The notes under the pieces: generated by a model
Seen by the model: only the letters and a program-made list of their open reading frames with translations
Told to the model about the DNA's origin: nothing
The model's database searches: none
Made by a program: the position numbers and the translations under genes
Source: Elusimicrobia bacterium GWC2_61_19
GTDB lineage: Bacteria; Elusimicrobiota; Elusimicrobia; Elusimicrobiales; UBA9959
DNA length: 46,301 bases
Direction: 5' to 3'
Assembly (NCBI GenBank): GCA_001799795.1
Contig: MGUD01000025.1
Coordinates: 1 to 46,301, forward strand
In this document: positions 14,439 to 22,949 of the stretch, one piece after another
Layout of the letters: each line of letters starts with the position of its first letter
Position numbering within the stretch: position 1 is the first letter of the stretch

Positions 14439-17400
14439 ATGAAACCTAGTTTTATACATCTGCATAACCACTCCGAGTACTCGCTGCTTGACGGGATGCT
14501 GCGCCTTTCCGACGGGCACGGCGGGCCCTCAGATTTCCTCAAGTCCCTGGCCGTGCACCCCGGCAACGCCCTGGCCATCACCGACCACGGCAATATGTAC
14601 GGCGCCATGGAGTTCTACTTCATGGCCAACGCCGTCGGCCTCAAGCCCATTATCGGCTGCGAATGCTACGTGACCCGCGGGTCCCGCAAAGACCGCGACA
14701 AGACCACCGGCCGCCGCGACAACGGCCATATGACCGTGCTCGCCAGGAACGAGGTCGGCTACCGCAACCTCATGAAGCTGGTCTCCTCCGCTTTCCTCGA
14801 GGGTTTCTATCACGACCCCCGCATAGATTCCGAGATCCTCGCCAAGCACGCCGAGGGCCTCGTCTGCCTGTCGGGCTGCCTCAAGTCCCATATCGCCCGC
14901 AACTGCGCCGAAGGCCGCCTGGACGAAGCCCGGAAAATGGCCATGGAGTACCAGGACATCCTGGGTAAAGGCAATTTCTACCTCGAGATCATGGACCACA
15001 CCATCCCCGAGGAGCAAGCCGCCATGGCCGGCCTTATAGAGGTGGCCAAGCGCACCGGCATCCCGCTCGTCGCCACCAACGACTGTCATTACCAGAAGAA
15101 AGAGGACTGGGAAGCGCACGACGCACATATCTGCATCTCCACCGGTTCGCTGATGGACGATCCCAACCGCATGCGCATGACGCAGCACGAGCTCTACTAC
15201 AAATCCCCCGAGGAGATGATAAAACTCTTCTCCCACACGCCCGAGTCCATCACGAACACCCTCGTCATTGCCGACATGTGCAACGTGAAGATAGACACCA
15301 GCAAGCTGCATCTGCCCGCTTTCGATATCCCGCAGGAGTACAAGGCCAAGCACCCGGAGGGGGACGGCGACTATTATTATCTGAAGGACCTCTGCGAGGC
15401 CGGCCTTAAGAAGAAGGTCCCCAACGCAGGGGACGATTACCGCAAGCGCCTCGAGTTCGAACTGGACACCATCAAGAAGATGGGATTCTCCAGCTACTTC
15501 CTGATAGTCATGGATTTTATAAACCACGGCCGCAGCATAGGCGTGCCGGTGGGGCCCGGCCGCGGTTCGGGCGCCGGCGCCCTGGTAGCCTTCACGCTGG
15601 ACATCACCCGTGTGGACCCGCTGCCCAATTCCCTGCTGTTCGAGCGCTTCCTGAACCCGGGCCGCAAGAGCATGCCCGACCTCGACATCGACTTCTCCGA
15701 CGACGGCCGCGAGAAGGTGGTGCAGTACGTCAGGGAGAAGTACGGCGCCAGCCGCGTGGCCAATATCATCACCTACGGCACCATAAAGGCCAAGAGCGCC
15801 GTGCGTGACGTGGGCCGCGTGATGAATATCCCGCTTTCCGACGTAAACGCCATAGCCAAACTGGTCCCCTCCGAGCTGGGCACCACCCTCTACAAGGCTT
15901 TAAACGAGGTCAACGAGCTTAAAGAATACGCCCGCGACCCCAAGATCAAGAAGATGTTCGACATAGCCCTGAAGGTGGAGGGCCTGCGCCGCCAGACCGG
16001 CGTGCACGCCGCCGGCGTGGTCATTTCCAAGGACGACGTCACCGACTACGTGCCGCTCGCCAACCGCAACAACAAGGACGTCATCACCACTCAGTACGAC
16101 GGCAATATGCTGGGGGCTCTCGGCATGCTCAAGGTGGACTTCCTCGGCCTGCGCACGCTCACCATCATAGAGACCGCCTCCGAGTTCATCCGCAAGCTGC
16201 CGGACAAAAAAGATTTCGACATCTACTCCGTCCCGATGGACGATAAGAAGACATTCGACCTGCTGTGCGACGGCAAGACCACCGGCGTGTTCCAGCTGGA
16301 AAGCGAAGGCATGAAGAAGCTGGTGAAGGGCCTCAAGCCCTCCGCTTTCAGCGACATCGCGGCCCTCGTCGCCCTGTACCGCCCCGGTCCCATCGAGAGC
16401 GGCATGCTGGAGATGTTCGTCGAGCGCAAGCACGGCCGCAAGAAGATCACCTACGACCACCCGCTGCTGGAACCCATCCTGAAGGACACCTACGGCACCA
16501 TGGTGTACCAGGAACAGGTAATGGAGATCTCCAAGCGCCTCGCCGACTTCACCCCGTCGGAGGCCGACGACTTCCGCAAGGCCATGGGCAAGAAGAAGCT
16601 CGATGTCATGGAAAAGCTGCGCGTCAAGTTCGTGGAACAGTCCAAAAAATACCACGACGTTTCCAACAAGCTCTCCAGTAAGATCTTCGACGATATGGCG
16701 AAGTTCGCCGGCTACGGCTTCAATAAATCTCACTCGGTGGCTTACGCGCTGGTGGCATACCATACCGCCTGGCTGAAGGCTAATTATCCCGTGGAGTTCA
16801 TGGCCGCGCTGCTGACCAGCGAAATAGGCAAGAGCGCCGTGAATTCGGAAGACAAAGAGAATAAACTGGTCACCTACATAGGCGAGGCCCAGGATATGGA
16901 GATAGAGATAGCCGGGCCCAGCGTGAACCGCTCCTATAAGAAATTTTCCATCGAGGACCATGACGGCAGGCCGGCCATCCGCTTCGCGCTGACCGCGGTA
17001 AAGAACGTCGGCGAGGGCGTGGTGGAGGCCATAGTGGCGGAGCGCGCCAAGAACGGCCCGTTCCGCTCTTTCGAGGAATTCACCCTGCGCGCGGACTCCA
17101 AGCAGCTTAACAAGCGCGTCATCGAGTCCATGGCCAAAGGCGGCTGTTACGACTGCTTCTACCCGGCCGAAAAGCCCGAGTTCTCGCGCACCAAGGCCAT
17201 GGCGGCCGTGGAGCTTTTCTGCGGCGGCAAGGCGCACGACGCCAACCAGGCCATGCTTTTCGGCGAGGAGAAGAAGGCCGCCCCTGTCATGAGCGAGCAC
17301 GCGCTGCTCAAGAACGAGCACGAGGTCCTGGGCTTCTATTTCTCCGGCCATCCGCTCAACAGCTACCGCCGCCACCTCGGCATGGTGGCCAACGCGCAGG

Positions 17401-17948
17401 TGGAAAAGGTGCTGGCCGGCGGTTTTGAGGAAGGCGCCATGGTGCGCGTGGCGGGCATGGTCACCCAGTTCAAGAACATGCAGACCAAGAAGACAGGCGA
17501 GGCCATGGCCAAGTTCGAGGTGGAAGACCTGACCGGCAACGTCGGCGTCTGCCTGTTCCCCAAGAAATACAAGATGTTCGGCGCGCAGCTGGGGCTCAAC
17601 AAGATAGTGGTGGTCACCGGCAAAGTGCAGAAGTCGGATTTCGGGGAGCAGAACTACGAACTGATAGCGGAAGAGGCCTACGGCCTTTTCGACGCCATGA
17701 ACAAGTGGGCCCGCGGGCTGGTGATCAACCTGCCGGAGGGCATACTCTTCGACGAGAAACAGCTGCACGAATTCAAGAGCGCGCTGGGCAAAAGCCACGG
17801 CACGTGCCCGGTCTATTTCCAGGTGAACGCCGCGCGCGGCACCTACATGATAGAGACCACGGAACGCGTGGGCTTGAGCGACGCGCTGCTGCACGAGATA
17901 GAGAGGCTGCTGGGGGATAAAACATGGAAAGTGGAAAGCGGATTTTAA
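14439..17948 (+). CDS. dnaE: DNA polymerase III alpha subunit
   Basis: Replicative polymerase of 1169 residues, of the DnaE1 size class. The N-terminal PHP domain begins HLHNHSEYSLLDG (7-19). The polymerase core has GPGRGSGAG at about 371-379 and PDLDIDFSDDGR at 413-424, whose D416 and D418 correspond to the catalytic aspartates, followed by the fingers region with RRQTGVHAAGVVIS. GYGFNKSHSVAYA at about 758-770 and the helix-hairpin-helix region follow. A C-terminal OB-fold domain (VRVAGMVTQFKNMQTKKTGEAMA) and a terminal tau-binding-like region complete the protein, so it is full length. It starts with ATG and no clear ribosome-binding site. The end overlaps the next gene, a receiver, by 25 bp. 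Confidence 0.97.
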   Translation: MKPSFIHLHNHSEYSLLDGMLRLSDGHGGPSDFLKSLAVHPGNALAITDHGNMYGAMEFYFMANAVGLKPIIGCECYVTRGSRKDRDKTTGRRDNGHMTVLARNEVGYRNLMKLVSSAFLEGFYHDPRIDSEILAKHAEGLVCLSGCLKSHIARNCAEGRLDEARKMAMEYQDILGKGNFYLEIMDHTIPEEQAAMAGLIEVAKRTGIPLVATNDCHYQKKEDWEAHDAHICISTGSLMDDPNRMRMTQHELYYKSPEEMIKLFSHTPESITNTLVIADMCNVKIDTSKLHLPAFDIPQEYKAKHPEGDGDYYYLKDLCEAGLKKKVPNAGDDYRKRLEFELDTIKKMGFSSYFLIVMDFINHGRSIGVPVGPGRGSGAGALVAFTLDITRVDPLPNSLLFERFLNPGRKSMPDLDIDFSDDGREKVVQYVREKYGASRVANIITYGTIKAKSAVRDVGRVMNIPLSDVNAIAKLVPSELGTTLYKALNEVNELKEYARDPKIKKMFDIALKVEGLRRQTGVHAAGVVISKDDVTDYVPLANRNNKDVITTQYDGNMLGALGMLKVDFLGLRTLTIIETASEFIRKLPDKKDFDIYSVPMDDKKTFDLLCDGKTTGVFQLESEGMKKLVKGLKPSAFSDIAALVALYRPGPIESGMLEMFVERKHGRKKITYDHPLLEPILKDTYGTMVYQEQVMEISKRLADFTPSEADDFRKAMGKKKLDVMEKLRVKFVEQSKKYHDVSNKLSSKIFDDMAKFAGYGFNKSHSVAYALVAYHTAWLKANYPVEFMAALLTSEIGKSAVNSEDKENKLVTYIGEAQDMEIEIAGPSVNRSYKKFSIEDHDGRPAIRFALTAVKNVGEGVVEAIVAERAKNGPFRSFEEFTLRADSKQLNKRVIESMAKGGCYDCFYPAEKPEFSRTKAMAAVELFCGGKAHDANQAMLFGEEKKAAPVMSEHALLKNEHEVLGFYFSGHPLNSYRRHLGMVANAQVEKVLAGGFEEGAMVRVAGMVTQFKNMQTKKTGEAMAKFEVEDLTGNVGVCLFPKKYKMFGAQLGLNKIVVVTGKVQKSDFGEQNYELIAEEAYGLFDAMNKWARGLVINLPEGILFDEKQLHEFKSALGKSHGTCPVYFQVNAARGTYMIETTERVGLSDALLHEIERLLGDKTWKVESGF

Positions 17949-18295
17949 TAGCGGACGACGACCCGGATATAATAGACCTGCTGGAGGCCTATTTCAAGCG
18001 GGCCGGCTACAACGTGACCGCCAAGGTCAACGGGAAGGACGCGCTGCAGGCCGCAGAGGCCGAAAAGTTCGACCTGGTGCTGCTGGACGTGATGATGCCG
18101 TACATCGACGGCTACCACGTGGCCAGCGAGATCTCCTCGCGCCTGGGCTCGGACGCGCCGAAGATAATAATAATGACCTCGCGGGACGTCGCCAGCGAAA
18201 GGGGCATCGCGCTCCTCAGCGGCGCCACGGACGCCGTGCAGAAGCCGTTCTCGCTGGACGAGCTGGACGCTAAAGTGAAGGCCGCGCTGGCCTGA
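17924..18295 (+). CDS. Free-standing response-regulator receiver domain overlapping dnaE
   Basis: A 123-residue receiver-only protein. The acidic cluster is D11-D13 (LIADDD), the phospho-acceptor is D55 (VLLDVMMP), the switch residue is T85 (IIMTS) and the lysine is K107 in QKPF. The ATG lies inside the last 25 bp of dnaE, with GGGGGAT as ribosome-binding site, so translation is likely coupled to dnaE. An outer-membrane protein gene follows after 33 bp. No output domain or kinase is present nearby. Its co-expression with the replicative polymerase is unusual, though the overlap may only reflect compact gene packing. Confidence 0.87.
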   Translation: MESGKRILIADDDPDIIDLLEAYFKRAGYNVTAKVNGKDALQAAEAEKFDLVLLDVMMPYIDGYHVASEISSRLGSDAPKIIIMTSRDVASERGIALLSGATDAVQKPFSLDELDAKVKAALA

Positions 18296-18328
18296 AGATT
18301 TAGACAAATACTCTTAAGGAAGGTAAAA

Positions 18329-19081
18329 ATGAAAAGACTGAATATTGTTCTCTCGCTGGCGCTGCTGCTGGCCGCGGTACCCGCCATGGCCGCCAAAGAC
18401 AAGGATAAAGGCGAGGCCGTGGTGCTGCCCGACGTGGAGATGATAGACATCCCCACCGCCGGCATACTGGACTACTACGGCTTCCTGGTAAAGACCCGCG
18501 CCTACTCCGGCGGCGGCGTGCTGACCGGGCTCAATTTCGGCGTGCTGGAGCGCCTCAACTTGGGCGCGTCGATGACGGTGGATAAGTTCATCGGTTCGGA
18601 TTCCGGCATAAAGATGCGCAAGCCGGAGATCCAGGTGAAGTTCCGCTTCTACGACGGCGGATACTACATCCCGGCGGCGGCCGTAGGCTACGACGGGCAG
18701 GGCTACTACTACAACCCCTCCGACAAGAAGTACCTGGAAAAAGGCAAAGGCCTTTACCTGGTGGGGTCGAAAGAGATAGGCGTGCCCAGCCTGGTGATGC
18801 ACGGCGGCTTCAACGTGCCGGACTTCGACAATAATTACCTTTTCAGCTTTATCGGCATGAACTACACGCTGGAGGATAAGGTGGCCTTTATGGTGGAAAT
18901 GGACAACATGTTCCACTCTAACGACCCGTCGCGCTTCAATGCCGGCACGCGCATCTACATCACCCCGTACTTCCAGCTGGACCTGGCCGTGCGCGAGATA
19001 GGCCGCAACGGCAAATTCGACAACGGTTTGGGCCGCAAGGCGGAGCGCATAGTGCAGATGCGCTACAACACCAGTTTCTAA
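18329..19081 (+). CDS. Predicted outer-membrane beta-barrel protein
   Basis: A 250-residue protein with a clear signal peptide (MKRLNIVLSLALLLAAVPAMA, cleavage after about residue 21). The mature part has repeated amphipathic strands (GLNFGVLERLNLGASM, EIQVKFRFYDGGYYIPAAA, FSFIGMNYTLEDKVAFMVEM, GTRIYITPYFQLDLAVREIG) and ends in Phe (MRYNTSF), as expected of barrels assembled by BamA. A rough count gives ten to twelve strands. AAGGAAGG is a strong ribosome-binding site. The cargo or function is unknown. It lies between a receiver gene and the phosphofructokinase gene, all on one strand with short gaps, so it is probably in the same operon. Confidence 0.7.
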   Translation: MKRLNIVLSLALLLAAVPAMAAKDKDKGEAVVLPDVEMIDIPTAGILDYYGFLVKTRAYSGGGVLTGLNFGVLERLNLGASMTVDKFIGSDSGIKMRKPEIQVKFRFYDGGYYIPAAAVGYDGQGYYYNPSDKKYLEKGKGLYLVGSKEIGVPSLVMHGGFNVPDFDNNYLFSFIGMNYTLEDKVAFMVEMDNMFHSNDPSRFNAGTRIYITPYFQLDLAVREIGRNGKFDNGLGRKAERIVQMRYNTSF

Positions 19082-19107
19082 ACAAACTTTAACAGGAGAA
19101 TCCAACT

Positions 19108-20142
19108 ATGAAGAAAAGAATAGGCATACTTACAGGCGGCGGCGACTGCCCGGGGCTTAACCCGGCCATACGCGGCTGCGTCTACGGGGCGGAAAAATAC
19201 GGCTACGAATGCGTCGGCATCACCGACGGCTGGAAGGGCCTGGTCGAGGGCACGACCACCCCGCTCAGCCGCGAAATAACCGAGTATATCATCATGAAGG
19301 GCGGTACCATGCTGGGGACCTCCCGCACCAACCCTTACAAGGTGGAAGGGAACGTGGAAAAGTGTCTCGCGACTTTCAAGAAGCTCGATCTGCACGCCCT
19401 GGTCGCCATGGGCGGCGACGACACGCTGAGTGTGGCCACCAAGCTTTACAGGGACCACAAACTGAACGTCATAGGCGTGCCCAAGACCATGGACAACGAC
19501 CTGAACGTTACGGATTATACTTTCGGTTTCGACACTTCCGTCACCAAGGCCATGGAAGCCGCCCAGGCCCTGCTCGATACCGGCGCCAGCCACCACCGCG
19601 TGATGGTGCTGGAGGTGATGGGCCGCCACGCCGGCTGGGTGGCGCTCTACACCGGCATAGCCGCCGCCGCCGATTATGTCTGTATCCCCGAACGCGTGAT
19701 CAACACCGAGGAGATGCTCAAGAAGATCAAGGACGCCTACGCCCGCAAGCGCTTCGCGCTGGTAGTGACCAGCGAGGCCTCGGAACTGCCGGCCGCCGGA
19801 GAGGATAAGTCGAAACACGCGGTGGACCAGTTCGGCCACCATATCCTCAAGGACCGCGGTATGGGCGAGCATATCGCCTCTTTCATAGAGAAACAGACCG
19901 GGCTGGAGACCCGCTCCGCCGTGATAGGCCACATGCAGCGCGGCGGCGCCCCCACGCTGTTCGACCGCATGCTCGCCACCCGCGTGGGCCTGAAGGCCGC
20001 CGAACTCGTGCGCGACGGCCAGTGGGGCCATATGGCCGCGCTCGTAGGCAACCAGTACGTAGGCGTGCCGCTGGAGAAGGCCACCGGCGAGCTGAAGACC
20101 GTCAACAAGGAATGGTTCGACCTGATGGAAGTGCTGTTCTAA
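19108..20142 (+). CDS. pfp: 6-phosphofructokinase with PPi-type active-site residues
   Basis: Phosphorylates fructose-6-phosphate in glycolysis; PPi-dependent forms are reversible. The 344-residue enzyme has the PfkA fold: GILTGGGDCPGLNPAIRG at 6-23, catalytic D129 in KTMDND, MGRHAGW at about 171-177 and GHMQRGG near the C-terminus. Two positions separate donor types: ATP enzymes have GGDG and PGTIDND, whereas here the sequences are GGDD (D105) and PKTMDND (K126). In studied members these residues mark pyrophosphate use, so a PPi-dependent enzyme is inferred. AGGAGA precedes the ATG. It is followed after 9 bp by an orphan HAMP protein gene. Confidence 0.9.
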   Translation: MKKRIGILTGGGDCPGLNPAIRGCVYGAEKYGYECVGITDGWKGLVEGTTTPLSREITEYIIMKGGTMLGTSRTNPYKVEGNVEKCLATFKKLDLHALVAMGGDDTLSVATKLYRDHKLNVIGVPKTMDNDLNVTDYTFGFDTSVTKAMEAAQALLDTGASHHRVMVLEVMGRHAGWVALYTGIAAAADYVCIPERVINTEEMLKKIKDAYARKRFALVVTSEASELPAAGEDKSKHAVDQFGHHILKDRGMGEHIASFIEKQTGLETRSAVIGHMQRGGAPTLFDRMLATRVGLKAAELVRDGQWGHMAALVGNQYVGVPLEKATGELKTVNKEWFDLMEVLF

Positions 20143-20151
20143 AAGGATATT

Positions 20152-20697
20152 ATGACCGAACCCACACAAGCGAAAGCGCCGGCGCAGTTCCAGCGCAAGA
20201 CCATATTGATAAAGAAACACCTGCAGTACCGCTACATGGCGCTCATCTTTACGAGCGTCCTGCTGGCCTTTATCGTGGTGGGCCTTGATATGCTGTGGAC
20301 CGTCTCCAAGGTGGTCAACGAGCACCCCATGATGCAGCCGCTGCTGGAGGAGTTCTCCGCCATGATGCCGCTGTTCGGCATCAAGATCGTGATGTACATG
20401 GTGATGGTCCTTATCGTCTCCGCCGTGGTCTCGCACCGCATGGCGGGGCCCGTCTTCAAGTTCGAGAAGAGCTGCGCCACCGTGGCGGAAGGCGACCTGG
20501 CGCACCGCGTCTACCTGCGCAAGGGCGACCAGCTGATGGAACTGCAGGACCAGTTCAACAATATGGCCGGCGCCGTCAACGAGGTCGTCCTGGCTTACGA
20601 TAAGTTCCGGGTCGAAGCGGCCGCCGCCGGCATGCAGGAGAAGTCCGACGCCCTGCAGAAGAAAGTGGCGGAGATAATGCCCAAGTTCAAGGTGTAA
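20152..20697 (+). CDS. Membrane protein with HAMP domain and no output domain
   Basis: A 181-residue protein with a charged N-terminus, membrane spans at about 29-50 and 74-94, and a HAMP domain at about 95-147 (HRMAGPVFKFEKSCATVAEG, DLAHRVYLRKGDQLMELQD, FNNMAG). A coiled-coil-like tail follows to residue 181 (EKSDALQKKVAEIMPKF). The roughly 23-residue segment between the spans is too short for a folded periplasmic sensor. There is no kinase, cyclase or chemotaxis signalling module, so it must act by contact with another protein, perhaps one of the free-standing receivers or a kinase elsewhere. It begins 9 bp after the phosphofructokinase gene (AAAGGAT ribosome-binding site) and 1 bp separates it from the TolC-family gene. 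Confidence 0.82.
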   Translation: MTEPTQAKAPAQFQRKTILIKKHLQYRYMALIFTSVLLAFIVVGLDMLWTVSKVVNEHPMMQPLLEEFSAMMPLFGIKIVMYMVMVLIVSAVVSHRMAGPVFKFEKSCATVAEGDLAHRVYLRKGDQLMELQDQFNNMAGAVNEVVLAYDKFRVEAAAAGMQEKSDALQKKVAEIMPKFKV

Positions 20698-20698
20698 A

Positions 20699-21988
20699 AT
20701 GTCATCTATCCGGTTAACCGCCGCCCTGTGTCTGGCCTTGCTGGGAACGCGGGCGGCGGCCCAGAGCGGCGGGGAAACTTTATCCATAGGCGACGCCGTC
20801 CAGCTGGCCGTCGAGAACAGTCCTGCGGCGCTGGCCGCCGAGCAGGACATCATCATAGCCAGGCAGCGCGTCAGCGAGGCTAGGTTCATGGCGCTGCCGC
20901 AGTTCACCTTGTCGGGCACGGCCAGCAGGGTGAGTCTGGAGTACCCGACGGTGCTCAGCCCGGAGCTGGGCGAGCGGTTCATCGATCCTTCCATAAGCGA
21001 TACTTTCTACACCATGCGCGTGCAGGGCCTGCAGCCGCTGTATACCGGCGGCAGGAATACCAATACGCTCAAGTTGGCCAAGGCGGCCCATAACCAGGCC
21101 AAGGTCAATTATGAAACCGCCAAGGCGGACGCCGCGCTGGCCGCTAAAAAAGCTTTTTACGGGCTGCTTTACCAGCGCCGTCTGCGCGCCGTTTCCCAGG
21201 ACTGGCTTAAGCGCGCCAGGGAACTGAACGCCTCCCTGCGCAAGGACGCCTTCGAGGAACTGGAAGCGGCCATGCTCCTGTCCGGGCTGGCCGACCGCGC
21301 CCAGCAGGCGGAAAGCGGGGCGGACGCCGCCGTGACCGGTTTTTTGAAGGCCCTCAACCGCGAGCCGGGTTATCAGCCGCAGCTCGAGGGCGCGTTCGAG
21401 ACCATCCCGGTGGAGGCCGATCCGACGCGCAGCCTGGTCACCGCCATGGAGACGCGCTCCGAACTGAAGAGTGAACTCTATAAGGCCCAGATGGACGATA
21501 TCGCCGTGAGCATGGCCATGGTGCGCCGCTATCCCACCGTTTACCTGGGCGGCAGCTACGACGTTAACGCCTACAGGGTTTCCGATCTGACCGATAATTC
21601 CGTGCGCGCCAATAACTGGATGGCTACTCTCTCTATCCACTTCCCGCTGTCCTACGACGTGTGGACCCAGGTGCAGCAGCGCAGGGCCCAGCAGCGCCAG
21701 GGCGAGCTTAAGCGCGCGGAGCTTCAGGATAATATACGCTTTGAGATATTGGCCGCCCACAAAGAGGCGGTTTTCTGGCAGACCGAGGCGGACAAACTGT
21801 CGGCCGAGGCCGCGCGGATGAAAGGCGCCTACGAGGCGGCCCTCCGCTCGGCGCGGCCTTCCATGGCGGCGCTGCGCGCTCTGTGCGCCCTGTGTGAACT
21901 GGAAAAGAAAGCCACGGACGCGGTTTACCAGCAGTTGATGGCGCGGATACGCCTGGAATGGGCGAGGGGCCGGGATCTCGCGCGGTAG
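20699..21988 (+). CDS. TolC-family outer-membrane efflux protein
   Basis: A 429-residue protein with a signal peptide ending near ...LGTRAAAQ. The mature part has the alternating long helices and paired strands of outer-membrane efflux proteins: LSIGDAVQLAVENSPAALAA near the start, then the repeat LKLAKAAHNQAKVNYETAKA, a second helical half after residue 230 (ETRSELKSELYKAQMDDIAV), strand segments (YPTVYLGGSYDV, WMATLSIHFPLSYD) and a terminal helix. It would form the outer-membrane duct of a type I secretion or RND-type exporter, but no inner-membrane pump or adaptor gene is adjacent. A patatin phospholipase gene begins directly after, a pairing that could mean export of a lipase or surface lipids. 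Confidence 0.88.
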   Translation: MSSIRLTAALCLALLGTRAAAQSGGETLSIGDAVQLAVENSPAALAAEQDIIIARQRVSEARFMALPQFTLSGTASRVSLEYPTVLSPELGERFIDPSISDTFYTMRVQGLQPLYTGGRNTNTLKLAKAAHNQAKVNYETAKADAALAAKKAFYGLLYQRRLRAVSQDWLKRARELNASLRKDAFEELEAAMLLSGLADRAQQAESGADAAVTGFLKALNREPGYQPQLEGAFETIPVEADPTRSLVTAMETRSELKSELYKAQMDDIAVSMAMVRRYPTVYLGGSYDVNAYRVSDLTDNSVRANNWMATLSIHFPLSYDVWTQVQQRRAQQRQGELKRAELQDNIRFEILAAHKEAVFWQTEADKLSAEAARMKGAYEAALRSARPSMAALRALCALCELEKKATDAVYQQLMARIRLEWARGRDLAR

Positions 21989-21995
21989 CTTGTCA

Positions 21996-22949
21996 ATGAA
22001 ACTTCAGTCCAAGACCTTAACGCTTTGTTCCCTGCTGGCTTTCGGGCCGGCCTTCGCCTTTGCCCAGGGCAGCGACGACGACATCCTGCGCGACGCGCTC
22101 TGGACGCGGGTGGCTTCCTCCAAACCGTCCGCCCGGCCCTCCGTGGGGCTGGCCCTTTCCGGCGGCGGCGCCCGCGGCTTCGCGCATACCGGCGTACTGG
22201 AAGCTCTGGAATACTCCGGTTTCCCGGTGGATTACGTCTCCGGCACGTCCATGGGGTCGGTCATCGGCGCCCTTTACGCTTCCGGCCAGCCCGTCGACGA
22301 GATCTGGGGCTTCGGCAGGAATGCCGCTAACTTTAAAGTGTCGAGCGACTTTAAAAGCATAAAGATGCTGCGTCTTCTGATAACCGACAAACTGATAACC
22401 CCCACCTATATAACCCGCTTTATAGACGAGTACCTGGGCTCGCTGACCTTCGAGAAACTTAAAAAGCCATTCGCCTGCACGGCCATGGACATGCGTACCG
22501 GCGAGAAAATAGTTTTCACCGACGGGCCTCTGGCCATAGCGGTGCGCGCCAGCGTGAACCTGCCGGGCATTTTCGCGCCTGTGCAGTACCGCCACCGCTA
22601 CCTGGTGGACGGCGGCGTGGTGGACTTCATCCCGATAGACGCCGCCCGCGGGCTAGGCGCCGACTGGGTGCTGGCCAGCGTTACCGGCAGCGCCCCCAGC
22701 AAGATGCCGGACAGCGTGCTGCTGTCCCTGCTGCAGGTTATAGACATCCGCGGCTCGCTGCTGGCCCGGGAGTCGGAGAAGAACGCGGATTTCGTGATAA
22801 AGCCGGAAGTAGGAGATATCTCCGTGGCCGAGTTCGACCGCTGCATGGAAGCCGGTGAGGTAGGACTGGTGGAGGCCTCGCGCCGGGTGCGGGCCGCCGA
22901 GGAAACTTACCTGATATTCGCCGCACCGCGCCTGGTGGAGAAACTATGA
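21996..22949 (+). CDS. Secreted patatin-like phospholipase
   Basis: A 317-residue patatin-family serine hydrolase with a signal peptide (MKLQSKTLTLCSLLAFGPAF...FAQ). The oxyanion motif is GGGARGFAHTG at about 56-66, the nucleophile elbow is GTSMG at 83-87 (S85), and the catalytic aspartate is in LVDGGV (D205), with DGG in place of the commoner DGA. There is no POTRA or barrel domain, so it is a soluble periplasmic or exported enzyme. A TTG at 21990 is an alternative start adding two residues. The substrate, probably phospholipid acyl esters, is inferred. It lies 7 bp after the TolC-family gene and overlaps the TPR gene by 4 bp (ATGA). Confidence 0.9.
   Translation: MKLQSKTLTLCSLLAFGPAFAFAQGSDDDILRDALWTRVASSKPSARPSVGLALSGGGARGFAHTGVLEALEYSGFPVDYVSGTSMGSVIGALYASGQPVDEIWGFGRNAANFKVSSDFKSIKMLRLLITDKLITPTYITRFIDEYLGSLTFEKLKKPFACTAMDMRTGEKIVFTDGPLAIAVRASVNLPGIFAPVQYRHRYLVDGGVVDFIPIDAARGLGADWVLASVTGSAPSKMPDSVLLSLLQVIDIRGSLLARESEKNADFVIKPEVGDISVAEFDRCMEAGEVGLVEASRRVRAAEETYLIFAAPRLVEKL

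Noticed and set aside
19078-20994. 638-codon minus-strand open frame across pfp and the HAMP gene
   Set aside because: It is antisense to the phosphofructokinase gene, which has clear family motifs, and contains His/Gly/Val-rich low-complexity sequence.
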